Counted from the stretch's first letter, positions 23,798-30,479 are shown. The stretch is 64,000 bases of DNA from UBA2210 sp036825195 (GCA_036825195.1 DAISYQ010000002.1:124001-188000), one strand, 5' to 3'. The notes: a model not told the origin generated them from the sequence alone. A program made the numbers and translations.

Positions 23798-26413
23798 ATG
23801 GGCAGGATTTACAATTCAAATGCCACAAGCCAAGCGACAGAGACAACTACTGGCAGGGGCAGAATAACAGGCAAGCAACAGGAGAAAGAAGAAGTTGAAC
23901 GAATATTAAGCGAGACAATTGTTACCGGACGGGTCAATACCTCTACGCCATCGTCAATTATTGAAGAAAAAGATGGTTCAAAAATAAAAAATGTTTTCAG
24001 CTGGCTAGGGAAGCAATTAATGAAACCGGCTGGAATGGTAGCCGAAACCTTAGAAACTGGCGCTAACGTGGCTGGCAGTTTTTTATTACCGATATCCGAT
24101 AAATTTACATTTAAAGAGGGTTTAGCAAGTGCCGGGCGCGAGCTTGTCCAGGGAATGAAAGACATTAAAGACGTGGCCACAGGAGACAAGGAAACGTCCT
24201 TTAGTAAAAAATACAAAGAAGACACTGAAACAGTCAGAGATTATTTTGGTATTGACGATAACCAATTTAATAAAATTGCAGATAAAATTATTGGAATAAG
24301 TAGTGATTTGGTTATTGATCCGCTTTGGGTTACAAAGCCGGTCAAGGCTGTCAAACAGCTTGGCAGGATCACAAAGCTTGATGAGCCGGTAAAGGCCGCG
24401 GCCGAAGCGGTTAAGGATACTTCGGCCATGAAACAAGTCAGAAGTTTGTTTTCTAATACTACCGGCAATAAAGAATTTGACGAGGTGGTCAAGAAGTTCA
24501 GACAACTAAAAAATTACAGGGAAGGCGAGTTGATAGATGAAGCTGTCCAGCTCCAAAAAGATATTTCCAAATTCAAAAAATCGGGAATTAAGAACGCAGA
24601 AGAATTAATAACCGAAGGTCTGGAAAACCCTGCTTCTTTAAAAGGTGCGTCAACCGAAATAAAAGAAACGGTTAATTCTTTAAAAAACAAATATTCCGGA
24701 CTTCGCGAGTATGCCAATAAAATCGGTTTGTCCATTGGCGAAATCCAAAATTACGCTCCTCGTATCAGAACAAAAGAAAGTTTATTAAATTCAGTCAAGC
24801 AACAATTTGGCTTGGGCGCCAGGGAATTCGGCAAAGGAAGCATTGAAAAAGGACGACAAGCTTTTAAGGGCATGACGCAGAAGCAAATAAGCGAATTGGG
24901 CGGAAAATACGCAAATTATTTTGAAAAAAATCCGGCCATCCAGCTTGCCAAGAAAGGACAGATGTATGCCAAGGCAATAACCAGTCAGGAGTTTTCAAAT
25001 GCTGTTAAGAAATTCGCGGTTAAAGACGGTGTAGAAGTATCCAATCCCATGCTCAAAGGCCTTAAATTTGCCGAGGAACACGCCAAGGTTATTGATAATT
25101 ATTATCAAGGTATCAAACCTGAAGAGTTAAAGGTTATTACCAAAACCTTTGACACGGTTCAAAACTGGTGGAAAGCCCAGGCGCTAATCAGTCCTTCTTA
25201 TCATATCAGAAATGTTGCCGGTAATATCTGGAACAACTATTTGGCTAATGTTAATCCGCTCGATTATTTAAAGGCGACAGGAATGCAAACAGCTCCCAAA
25301 ATAAAGAACTTTTTAGATAAAAAGGGCTTCGTCAAACTTTCTTCTAAAATGGACAGATATACAAGGGATGTAGCAGAAAGCATAAACGAAATGAAAAAGC
25401 TCGGGGTGATCGACGAGGGCTGGTATGCAAAAGATATCGGCGAAGAAGTTATTGCCCGAGTTAAGGGTGTCAAAAACTGGAAACAGGGAGTAAATCCGCT
25501 TTCACAGCAAAATTATGCTTTCAGGACAAATAAAGCCGTTGGTTCGGCAATTGAAAATAACGCCCGTATTGCCCATTATCTTTCGAAAACAGCCAGCGGG
25601 CTATCGCCTGAAAAAGCGGCCGAGAGTGTTAAAAAATATTTGTTTGACTATGGCGACCTCACCGGCTTTGAAAAAAATATCTTAAAACGAGCAATGCCTT
25701 TTTACACTTGGACCAGCAAAAATATTCCTCTGCAATTAGAAAACATCATTACCCAGCCAGCTAAATACGCGCTCCCGCATAAAATTATAAAAGAAATTGA
25801 AAGCGGGGTAGAACAGCCAAACGAAAAATATATGAGCCCGTATATTCAGGAAAATATACCGGTCAGGATAAGAACAGACAAAAACGGAAACACTGAATAT
25901 TTCCTATTGGGTATGTGGCTGCCTTATGCCTCGGCTATTGACTTTTTGTCTCAACCATTTGAAAATATAATTAAAATGGTTACTCCACTCTTTAAAACCC
26001 CAACCGAGCAGTTTTTTAATAAACAGACATATTTTAAAAATACTCTTGGCGAATACGAAGCAATTGAAGAGAAGGCTGGTCAGCAGGGTGAATTTTTGGG
26101 AACCACAATGAGAAACAGAAATATCCACCTGTTAAGAAATATCAGAATATTGAACGATTTGAACAAACTTTACGACAAAAAAGACCCGACACAAGAGCAA
26201 AATAGCCTTGGTATCAAATTAATGAACATTCTGTTTGGGAAAGCGGCTACCTATGACGAGAAGAAAGCAAAATATTTTTACAATAAAGATACCCAAGAAA
26301 GATTGTCTGATTACAAATCAGCAATTAAATATAATGCAAAAAGAGGTTTTATCGACGAGGTTAAACGACTAAGAGAAGAAAAGCAGGAATTTAAAAAACA
26401 AAGAACTCAATAA
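23798..26413 (+). CDS. Large internal/polyvalent phage protein, LPD38-like
   Basis: An 871-residue protein, the largest in the prophage, one base after the preceding stop. Diagnostic-looking segments are LISPSYHIRNVAGNIWNN near residue 465 and LFDYGDLTGFEKNILKR then MPFYTWTSKNIP near 610-650. This pair is familiar from large polyvalent protein-associated domain LPD38, found in phage internal proteins. These proteins are thought to be injected with the DNA or to line the ejection path. The first 200 residues are of low complexity followed by amphipathic helices. Confidence 0.65.
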   Translation: MGRIYNSNATSQATETTTGRGRITGKQQEKEEVERILSETIVTGRVNTSTPSSIIEEKDGSKIKNVFSWLGKQLMKPAGMVAETLETGANVAGSFLLPISDKFTFKEGLASAGRELVQGMKDIKDVATGDKETSFSKKYKEDTETVRDYFGIDDNQFNKIADKIIGISSDLVIDPLWVTKPVKAVKQLGRITKLDEPVKAAAEAVKDTSAMKQVRSLFSNTTGNKEFDEVVKKFRQLKNYREGELIDEAVQLQKDISKFKKSGIKNAEELITEGLENPASLKGASTEIKETVNSLKNKYSGLREYANKIGLSIGEIQNYAPRIRTKESLLNSVKQQFGLGAREFGKGSIEKGRQAFKGMTQKQISELGGKYANYFEKNPAIQLAKKGQMYAKAITSQEFSNAVKKFAVKDGVEVSNPMLKGLKFAEEHAKVIDNYYQGIKPEELKVITKTFDTVQNWWKAQALISPSYHIRNVAGNIWNNYLANVNPLDYLKATGMQTAPKIKNFLDKKGFVKLSSKMDRYTRDVAESINEMKKLGVIDEGWYAKDIGEEVIARVKGVKNWKQGVNPLSQQNYAFRTNKAVGSAIENNARIAHYLSKTASGLSPEKAAESVKKYLFDYGDLTGFEKNILKRAMPFYTWTSKNIPLQLENIITQPAKYALPHKIIKEIESGVEQPNEKYMSPYIQENIPVRIRTDKNGNTEYFLLGMWLPYASAIDFLSQPFENIIKMVTPLFKTPTEQFFNKQTYFKNTLGEYEAIEEKAGQQGEFLGTTMRNRNIHLLRNIRILNDLNKLYDKKDPTQEQNSLGIKLMNILFGKAATYDEKKAKYFYNKDTQERLSDYKSAIKYNAKRGFIDEVKRLREEKQEFKKQRTQ

Positions 26414-26414
26414 A

Positions 26415-26561
26415 ATGGACAAGGATTTAATAAAACTCATTTTAGGCTGGATCGTTGTCGTAAGCATATTTTACTTTTTAGCGATCGACAAAGGTACTGC
26501 TTATCCAGAAAGCGAATCATGGCCGGAATGCTCCCCTGATTATATGGGAAGTTGTAATTAG
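26415..26561 (+). CDS. Small membrane protein, 48 aa, end of late operon
   Basis: A 48-residue frame from ATG 26415 one base after the previous stop. It has one transmembrane segment (LILGWIVVVSIFYFL) and a short Cys-containing tail (CSPDYMGSC) that would lie outside the cytoplasm. No family is recognised. It is the last gene before a long noncoding stretch. Confidence 0.5.
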   Translation: MDKDLIKLILGWIVVVSIFYFLAIDKGTAYPESESWPECSPDYMGSCN

Positions 26562-26678
26562 ACCACACAAATTGAGTCAAAAGTAAACCGGAGAGAAAAG
26601 AAATACGGGTAGCATATCTTGTTGTGTTGTATCTTGACACATACTAGATATTGTGATATGTCTTAATTGCTATAAAAA

Positions 26679-26704
26679 AACCTGACCGTGGGGGTCAGGT
26701 TTTA
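26679..26704 (+). terminator. Rho-independent terminator of the late operon
   Basis: AACCTGACC (26679-26687) pairs with GGTCAGGTT (26693-26701), with A-run before and T-run after, so it can work on both strands. A promoter-like TTGACA lies at 26634-26639 upstream. Confidence 0.85.
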
Positions 26705-26706
26705 AA

Positions 26707-26825
26707 TCCGGTTGAAAATCCCGGAGCATTTGAAAGTGAGGGGGTGAATAGCACACTACTTGACAAGCTGTCAAGGAAAAAATGCTTATTCCACTTTTTG
26801 CTGGGGGATTTTCAAATCCTACCGG
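26707..26825 (+). ncRNA. Structured intergenic element with alternative pairings
   Basis: CCGG (26708-26711) plus TTGAAAATCCC (26712-26722) pair with GGGATTTTCAA (26805-26815) and CCGG (26822-26825), enclosing further helices: AGCATTT (26725-26731) with AAATGCT (26780-26786); TTGACA (26760-26765) with TGTCAA (26769-26774); AAAGTG (26733-26738) with CACTTT (26792-26797). The last crosses the first inner helix, so they form a pseudoknot or exclude each other. It sits between the late operon terminator and the SD-bearing small gene at 26922. No coding frame fits. Confidence 0.5.
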
Positions 26826-26858
26826 TGAAAGGTGTGTGGTGGCTTATGATAATCTAAA

Positions 26859-26920
26859 TTTAAACTCCGTAGGACATTGGTAACTATTCATTAACCTTAC
26901 ATAGAGAAAAGGAGTTTAAA
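26859..26920 (+). promoter_or_regulatory. Hairpin hiding the ribosome binding site of gene 26922
   Basis: TTTAAACTCC (26859-26868) is a perfect complement of GGAGTTTAAA (26911-26920), which contains the Shine-Dalgarno GGAG. Pairing would block translation of the 42-residue protein. Confidence 0.6.
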
Positions 26921-26921
26921 C

Positions 26922-27050
26922 ATGGGAAGTAAAACAAAAACAGTGAAACATGTCAGAGACACGCGGACCGGCCGATATGTGAAAAAAGAAGAGGCCACTA
27001 GACGTCCGGCAACTACCGTTACTGAAACAGACAAAGTGAGAAGGAAGTAA
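26922..27050 (+). CDS. Small basic protein, 42 aa
   Basis: A 42-residue frame from ATG 26922 with AAAGGAG seven bases upstream. It is rich in Lys, Arg and Thr (VRDTRTGRYVKKEEA, then RRPATTVTET). Short proteins of this pattern occur in phages and bacteria without assigned role. It has a hidden ribosome binding site and its own terminator, so it is a separately regulated unit. Confidence 0.6.
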   Translation: MGSKTKTVKHVRDTRTGRYVKKEEATRRPATTVTETDKVRRK

Positions 27051-27055
27051 AATTA

Positions 27056-27088
27056 TGAGGGGAGGTTAAAAGCCTCCCCTCATTTTTT
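27056..27088 (+). terminator. Rho-independent terminator
   Basis: TGAGGGGAGG (27056-27065) pairs perfectly with CCTCCCCTCA (27073-27082), followed by TTTTTT. Confidence 0.9.
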
Positions 27089-27106
27089 ATATGGAGGACT
27101 TATAAT

Positions 27107-27271
27107 ATGTCTAAAAAAGAGCATGATACCTCAAAAGGAACTGAAGATTCAAAAACAGTCAGGTATATTAACCGTAATGAATCACAAAAAGGCGATAAAC
27201 AAGTACAAACTGATGAGAGTGTGAAACCAGCACGAGAGACCCAGAGCACTGGTTCAAAAAATAACCCATGA
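27107..27271 (+). CDS. Small hydrophilic protein, 54 aa
   Basis: A 54-residue frame from ATG 27107 with a GGAGG site 12 bases upstream. The composition is Lys/Glu/Ser/Thr-rich and probably disordered. It overlaps the next ATG by four bases (ATGA), so it is coupled to the membrane protein that follows. No family is recognised. Confidence 0.5.
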   Translation: MSKKEHDTSKGTEDSKTVRYINRNESQKGDKQVQTDESVKPARETQSTGSKNNP

Positions 27272-27663
27272 AATTAAGCGAGTATCGAAACACATATTAT
27301 GAATATACAGGCAAAACGAGCAATGTCACAAGACAACTTGCTTTTGCTGGTATAGCTTTGATTTGGATTTATAAAGTAGGTAATTTTGCGGATGGATCTA
27401 TACCTAAACAGTTAATTCTGTCATCCGCTTTACTCGCAATATCACTTACACTTGATTTGTTACATTATGTATGGGGTAGTTTTATTTGGGGAGTGTTTTG
27501 TAGACAAAAAGAAAAACAGTTAGAAGATATTCTTGAGAATCCTGAATTATCTGCACCAGCGTGGTATAATTGGCCATCTAATCTCTTTTTTTGGTTAAAA
27601 ATACTTGCAGTTATAATAGCGTATTACAGTTTAATTAAGTACTTTATAATCAATTATATTTGA
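27268..27663 (+). CDS. Three-segment membrane protein
   Basis: A 131-residue protein with hydrophobic segments at about 23-38, 50-78 (LILSSALLAISLTLDLLHYV) and 106-128 (LFFWLKILAVIIAYYSLI). The N-terminus is polar. It could be a superinfection exclusion or envelope protein of the lysogen. This is inferred from its position among non-structural genes. Confidence 0.5.
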   Translation: MKLSEYRNTYYEYTGKTSNVTRQLAFAGIALIWIYKVGNFADGSIPKQLILSSALLAISLTLDLLHYVWGSFIWGVFCRQKEKQLEDILENPELSAPAWYNWPSNLFFWLKILAVIIAYYSLIKYFIINYI

Positions 27664-27730
27664 TTAATAAATTACAATCTTAAAAACAGCATAACACATT
27701 TTGCGACGCCACCAGTTTATCTAACTGAAC

Positions 27731-27772
27731 AAAAACCCTCAAAATGGCATATATGACCACTTGAGGGTTTTT
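27731..27772 (+). terminator. Bidirectional terminator
   Basis: AAAAACCCTCAA pairs with TTGAGGGTTTTT across a 19-base loop; A and T tails suit both strands. Confidence 0.75.
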
Positions 27773-27874
27773 CGTTTGCTCAGCTTAAGATTATATAGGG
27801 TTTTGGGGGTGCTGATAAGCCACTAATTGAAACAAAATTTTTAAAACCATCCATAAAATTTATTTACTCTCCAA

Positions 27875-27892
27875 AAGCCCGATAAAGGGCTG
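27875..27892 (-). terminator. Terminator for the secreted-protein gene
   Basis: On the minus strand AGCCC and GGGCT (27876-27891) form a short stem followed by TTTT, 13 bases after the stop of the minus-strand gene. Confidence 0.5.
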
Positions 27893-27904
27893 ATGGACAA
27901 TAAA

Positions 27905-28456
27905 CTAATTTATTGTAAATTCTTTACCTTGCCACTTGAAAATTTGGTTTCCTTGATTCTGATAAGGGATAATAAAGTAGTCGCCTGCTTCTAAGTTAAT
28001 GTCAAAGACGTGAAAAGTGTAGTTGCCTTCATCTACATATTTATCGACTAGATTTCCGTTTAAGTCAAAGACCAATAAGCCTGCTTGACCCATATATCCG
28101 CCTAAGAATTGAATTTTACCGTCATAATAGGTAAAATTGCTTACTCTTTGCTGAAGGATATGAATCGGCATAGAACCTCCACCAGCGCCATTTAACGGCT
28201 CGCTAGGCTCTTCTGGCTCTTCTACTTCATTATCCACGCAATAACCGACCCATTCCCCCGTGGTTTCACAATTCTGGCTCCAATGCATGCACCACCCCCA
28301 GAAATACCAATCACAAACATCTTGGCAGACTGTTTCCTCCACATAGCCGCCAACATAAGTCTGACCCTCTGGACAATCTGGTTGTGTTGCAGCTATCGCA
28401 ATAGATGAGACGACGAGCAAGCTCATTACCGACAGCACTACAATAGTTTTCTTCAT
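27905..28456 (-). CDS. Secreted Cys-rich protein, possible lysogen surface factor
   Basis: A 183-residue protein on the minus strand within an otherwise plus-strand region. The signal peptide is clear: KK start, hydrophobic core to about residue 19, cleavage near SIAIAATQ. Residues 25-75 hold several Cys (about seven) with Trp-rich spacing. An acidic Glu/Pro linker follows, then a beta-sandwich-like domain (about 95-183: FTYYDGKIQFLGGY). A secreted protein on its own transcript beside the lysogeny end of a prophage suggests a lysogenic conversion factor. No Shine-Dalgarno is seen, but a TATAAT box lies 15 bases upstream. Confidence 0.55.
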   Translation of the reverse strand: MKKTIVVLSVMSLLVVSSIAIAATQPDCPEGQTYVGGYVEETVCQDVCDWYFWGWCMHWSQNCETTGEWVGYCVDNEVEEPEEPSEPLNGAGGGSMPIHILQQRVSNFTYYDGKIQFLGGYMGQAGLLVFDLNGNLVDKYVDEGNYTFHVFDINLEAGDYFIIPYQNQGNQIFKWQGKEFTIN

Positions 28457-28518
28457 ACATTTTATGTTAATTATTATAAAGGTGAGGGAGAGTAAAACCC
28501 TCCCACAACCTTTTATTA

Positions 28519-28580
28519 TGGCGATAGCCCCAGCCGGAGCCAGAAAGAACTTGTAAAAGTTCAGACGTCGCCAATTTTTT
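28519..28580 (+). ncRNA. Structured element with GNRA-type loop and T-run
   Basis: TGGCGA (28519-28524) pairs with TCGCCA (28568-28573), then six T. Inside, GAACTT-GTAA-AAGTTC (28547-28562) gives a hairpin with a GNRA tetraloop when read on the plus strand, and G-C pairing at 28527-28540 gives another. The orientation is not proven. TTGTAAAAGT (28551-28560) is complementary to the loop of the next element. Confidence 0.4.
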
Positions 28581-28614
28581 AATCATTAGCTGTCATATTT
28601 TTAAAACTAAATTT

Positions 28615-28738
28615 TAATATCCTTTCGGCCGGGGAGTAATGCCAGCGTTCCCATAGGGGTACTTTTACAACACTACTCCCTGCCAAGATCACATAGTGCC
28701 GTCCTTCTCTTGGATAAAGGGCGACCGAAAAGATATTA
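28615..28738. ncRNA. Three-branched structured element of unknown class
   Basis: Closing helix TAATATC (28615-28621) with GATATTA (28732-28738), two-base internal loop, and TTCGG (28624-28628) with CCGAA (28725-28729). Two arms follow: GGGAGTA (28632-28638) with TACTCCC (28674-28680), and CCAAGA (28683-28688) with TCTTGG (28708-28713). ACTTTTACAA (28661-28670) is complementary to TTGTAAAAGT (28551-28560) of the preceding element. The strand is undecided. It lies directly after the stop of the minus-strand gene at 28741. Confidence 0.5.
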
Positions 28739-28740
28739 AG

Positions 28741-28890
28741 CTACAAATTATCAAGTTCCTCCAATTTTATTTTTCCGCTTAAAAGATATTCTAAAACAGT
28801 GCAATCGGCGTATCCATATTTCTTCGCCAAAATTTTAATCTTCCTTTTTGTCTTTCTTGTTATACCTATTGTTTCTATTTTATCCCTCAT
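28741..28890 (-). CDS. Small ribbon-helix-helix-like DNA-binding protein
   Basis: A 49-residue protein from an inner ATG at 28890; an upstream start at 28926 would add 12 residues that merely translate ATATTGA repeats. The sequence RDKIETIGITRKTKRKIKI followed by a helix and LEYLLSGKI fits a beta strand and two helices as in ribbon-helix-helix regulators. The ATATTGA repeats just upstream (28894-28910) may be its own operator. It lies between structured RNA-like elements. Confidence 0.45.
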   Translation of the reverse strand: MRDKIETIGITRKTKRKIKILAKKYGYADCTVLEYLLSGKIKLEELDNL

Positions 28891-29113
28891 ATATTCAATA
28901 TACTCAATATAGATACCTATGTTCAATATAGGGCTCCCTCTAAATCTTCACCCCCGAATAATTTTTTATGCACTTATCCCCAGGCTAAAAAACAAATCAT
29001 TAAAAGAAAAAAAGAAAATTATATTCGGTGCGCGTTAGTTTATCGGTCGCCATCAATTACAAACTTAATAGAAAATTTATAGTTGGCGGAGACAGAAATG
29101 TTTTAAAATATAG

Positions 29114-29185
29114 TCGCGGAGGTGGGGGTCGAACCCACAATCTCTGGCTTATGAAACCAGCGAGTTGCCTTTTCTCTACTCCGCT
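29114..29185 (-). tRNA. tRNA with CAU anticodon, initiator-like (tRNA-Met)
   Basis: On the minus strand a complete cloverleaf: acceptor AGCGGAG with CTCCGCG, D-arm GAG with CTC, anticodon stem CTGGT with GCCAG around TTCATAA, variable AGATT, T-arm GTGGG-TTCGACC-CCCAC, discriminator A. The first pair (A1-G72) is a mismatch and the D-stem has A11-U24, both hallmarks of bacterial initiator tRNA. G29-C41 and G30-C40 are present, but the third G-C pair is U-G. No CCA is encoded (CTA follows). It is preceded by a promoter and structured leader, so the gene is likely functional. Confidence 0.85.
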
Positions 29186-29189
29186 AAAT

Positions 29190-29272
29190 AAAAAACCCAT
29201 TCAGAGCTACTGCACGGACAACCTCGGAAAGGGGTTGGAGTCCTTGTAAGAACTCACAGTAGCCTTGAATGG
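29190..29272 (-). promoter_or_regulatory. Leader hairpin with T-run just before tRNA-Met (attenuator-like)
   Basis: CCATTCA (29197-29203) pairs with TGAATGG (29266-29272), and GCTACTG (29206-29212) with CAGTAGC (29257-29263), with a 2x2 internal loop between. Inner pairs GGAC (29216-29219) and GTCC (29240-29243) add a branch. On the minus strand the 3' side is followed by six T (29195-29190), five bases before the tRNA, so it looks like a terminator the polymerase must pass. Confidence 0.55.
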
Positions 29273-29302
29273 ATTTTCTATTTTTCCGATTTGTTCCGTC
29301 AT
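29207..29302 (-). CDS. Possible leader peptide of tRNA transcript, 31 aa
   Basis: A 31-residue frame from ATG 29302 to TAG 29209-29207, with a hydrophilic sequence (MTEQIGKIENPFKATVSSY). Its last codons and stop lie in the second arm of the leader hairpin, so a translating ribosome would open that helix. There is no Shine-Dalgarno site. It may be a chance frame. Confidence 0.25.
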   Translation of the reverse strand: MTEQIGKIENPFKATVSSYKDSNPFPRLSVQ

Positions 29303-29411
29303 ATTTAAACTTGTTAATTTATAATTGCAGGAGAAAGGTCGAAAACCCCTGCAACTGTCCCACATGGTTAGCGTCGGTGTTATCCACAACGGATAACAAG
29401 AGAACACTTTA

Positions 29412-29439
29412 ATTATAGCATACCTGCGGAGTCTGTCAA
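29412..29439 (-). promoter_or_regulatory. Consensus sigma-70 promoter toward tRNA-Met
   Basis: On the minus strand TTGACA (29439-29434), 16-base spacer, TATAAT (29417-29412), with a TG one base upstream of the -10. This is near-perfect consensus and would start near 29405, reading through the leader into the tRNA. Confidence 0.85.
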
Positions 29440-29443
29440 CTGG

Positions 29444-29471
29444 TTGCCCAATAATTACAATATGTTATACT
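29444..29471 (+). promoter_or_regulatory. Promoter of the DUF1064-like gene
   Basis: TTGCCC (29444-29449), 16-base spacer, TATACT (29466-29471) preceded by TG; the ATG follows at 29480. It is divergent from the tRNA promoter. Confidence 0.6.
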
Positions 29472-29479
29472 AAAGCCGT

Positions 29480-29860
29480 ATGGCTTATCTCGTAAAATAT
29501 CAATACAGCAAAGCAAAAAAACAAGTTTTTAATGGAGTGCGCTACGACAGCGGCTTTGAAGCCGGTTATGCAAAAGAACTCACGCTGAGGAAAATGGCTG
29601 GCGAGATAAAAGATTTTGAAGCTCACAAAGGAATTGACCTGATAGTCAATAACCATAAAGTCGGGATTTATTACATAGATTTTGTTGTCTATAACAATGA
29701 CGATACTATTACCTATGTGGAGACAAAAGGCTACCCGACACCAGTTTGGAAATTAAAATGGAAGATATTTGAAGCGATGTTCGCTGACGATCCGAATGTC
29801 AGCCTTGAACTTATCATGCAGAAGCAATTTAAAATGCGTTCTGCAAAACGCCTAAATTGA
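29480..29860 (+). CDS. DUF1064-family nuclease-like protein
   Basis: A 126-residue protein. SGFEAGYAKELTLRKMAGEI near residue 23 and IYYIDFVVYNNDDT then YVETKGYPTPVWKLKWK near residues 65-95 match the DUF1064 / PD-(D/E)xK nuclease layout, where Glu, Asp and the E-x-K triad coordinate metal. Phage members are thought to act in DNA recombination or junction resolution. Leader is very short (about 2-9 bases from predicted start), so it may be translated without a Shine-Dalgarno site. Confidence 0.7.
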   Translation: MAYLVKYQYSKAKKQVFNGVRYDSGFEAGYAKELTLRKMAGEIKDFEAHKGIDLIVNNHKVGIYYIDFVVYNNDDTITYVETKGYPTPVWKLKWKIFEAMFADDPNVSLELIMQKQFKMRSAKRLN

Positions 29861-29939
29861 CCTATTTATTCCCGTCCTTTCCCTACCTTTTAAAAATCCC
29901 TCGTCCTACATTTTAGCCAAAACAAAAGGAGGCTGGCTA

Positions 29940-30089
29940 ATGTGGGAGACTTTTAAACGGCAGGTACTTGGTAGATCAAAAAAGAAGAAGAAACAAAGTA
30001 AAACCACCATCGCTTATTACAACGGCAGACCTTTTTTAAAAATCATAAACGGCAGAGTTCATATTTTGCAAAAGAAGAAGCCCCGCTAA
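29940..30089 (+). CDS. Small basic protein, 49 aa
   Basis: A 49-residue frame from ATG 29940 with AAAGGAGG upstream. It is very Lys-rich (GRSKKKKKQSK, then LQKKKPR) with a short beta segment (TTIAYYNGRPFLKI). It may bind nucleic acid. No family is recognised. Confidence 0.5.
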   Translation: MWETFKRQVLGRSKKKKKQSKTTIAYYNGRPFLKIINGRVHILQKKKPR

Positions 30090-30106
30090 CCAGAGGCTAA
30101 CGGGGC
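30080..30106 (-). terminator. Terminator for excisionase gene
   Basis: GCCCCG and CGGGGC form the stem; on the minus strand it is followed by a T/C-rich tail (TTCTTCTTTT). It lies between the convergent genes at 29940 and 30118. Confidence 0.6.
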
Positions 30107-30117
30107 GAGCTGTGAGC

Positions 30118-30348
30118 CTACAAGAGGTTATGGCGGTTTTCACTTCCGCCGTCTCTTGTGGGTTCGGAGTTGGGTTTTTGAGCTTTGTTCTTTAGGGACG
30201 CAAAAAACATTTCTTTGTCGATGAGCCATATGCCGCCGATTTTAAAGCTACCGGCAATGTTTCCCTGGTTTAACTGCTGATAAGCCCATTTTGGACTTAC
30301 CCGCAGAAGTTCAGAGAGTTCACCGACAAACAGAAAGGGACTGGACAT
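30118..30348 (-). CDS. xis: Excisionase-like MerR-type DNA-binding protein
   Basis: A 76-residue protein on the minus strand. The inner ATG at 30348 is chosen because AGGAGG lies six bases upstream. The sequence FVGELSELLRVSPKWAYQ then QGNIAGSFKIGGIWLIDKE is the helix-turn-helix and wing typical of the HTH_17/excisionase family. It is divergent from the integrase gene beside it, the standard arrangement of a recombination directionality factor with integrase. The C-terminal tail is polar and probably disordered. Confidence 0.75.
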   Translation of the reverse strand: MSSPFLFVGELSELLRVSPKWAYQQLNQGNIAGSFKIGGIWLIDKEMFFASLKNKAQKPNSEPTRDGGSENRHNLL

Positions 30349-30479
30349 AAAAACCTCCTGTCCCAATCCTCTCAACACTTTTTGTTATTACCCTAAATTT
30401 TTATGCTCAAAACCTCCTCCTATCTTTAAGCGTACAAATTTTAACATAAAAATTGCACATTTTAAAGGAGGTGATAATC

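Noticed and set aside
26634..26680. Promoter (TTGACA with TATGTC or TATAAA) before the late terminator
   Set aside because: The -10 choices are poor or the spacing is long, and the terminator follows within about 20 bases, so a useful transcript is doubtful.
29028..29249. Plus-strand protein over the tRNA region
   Set aside because: Its sequence is a translation of the antisense of the tRNA and hairpin arms; such frames over tRNAs are typical false genes.
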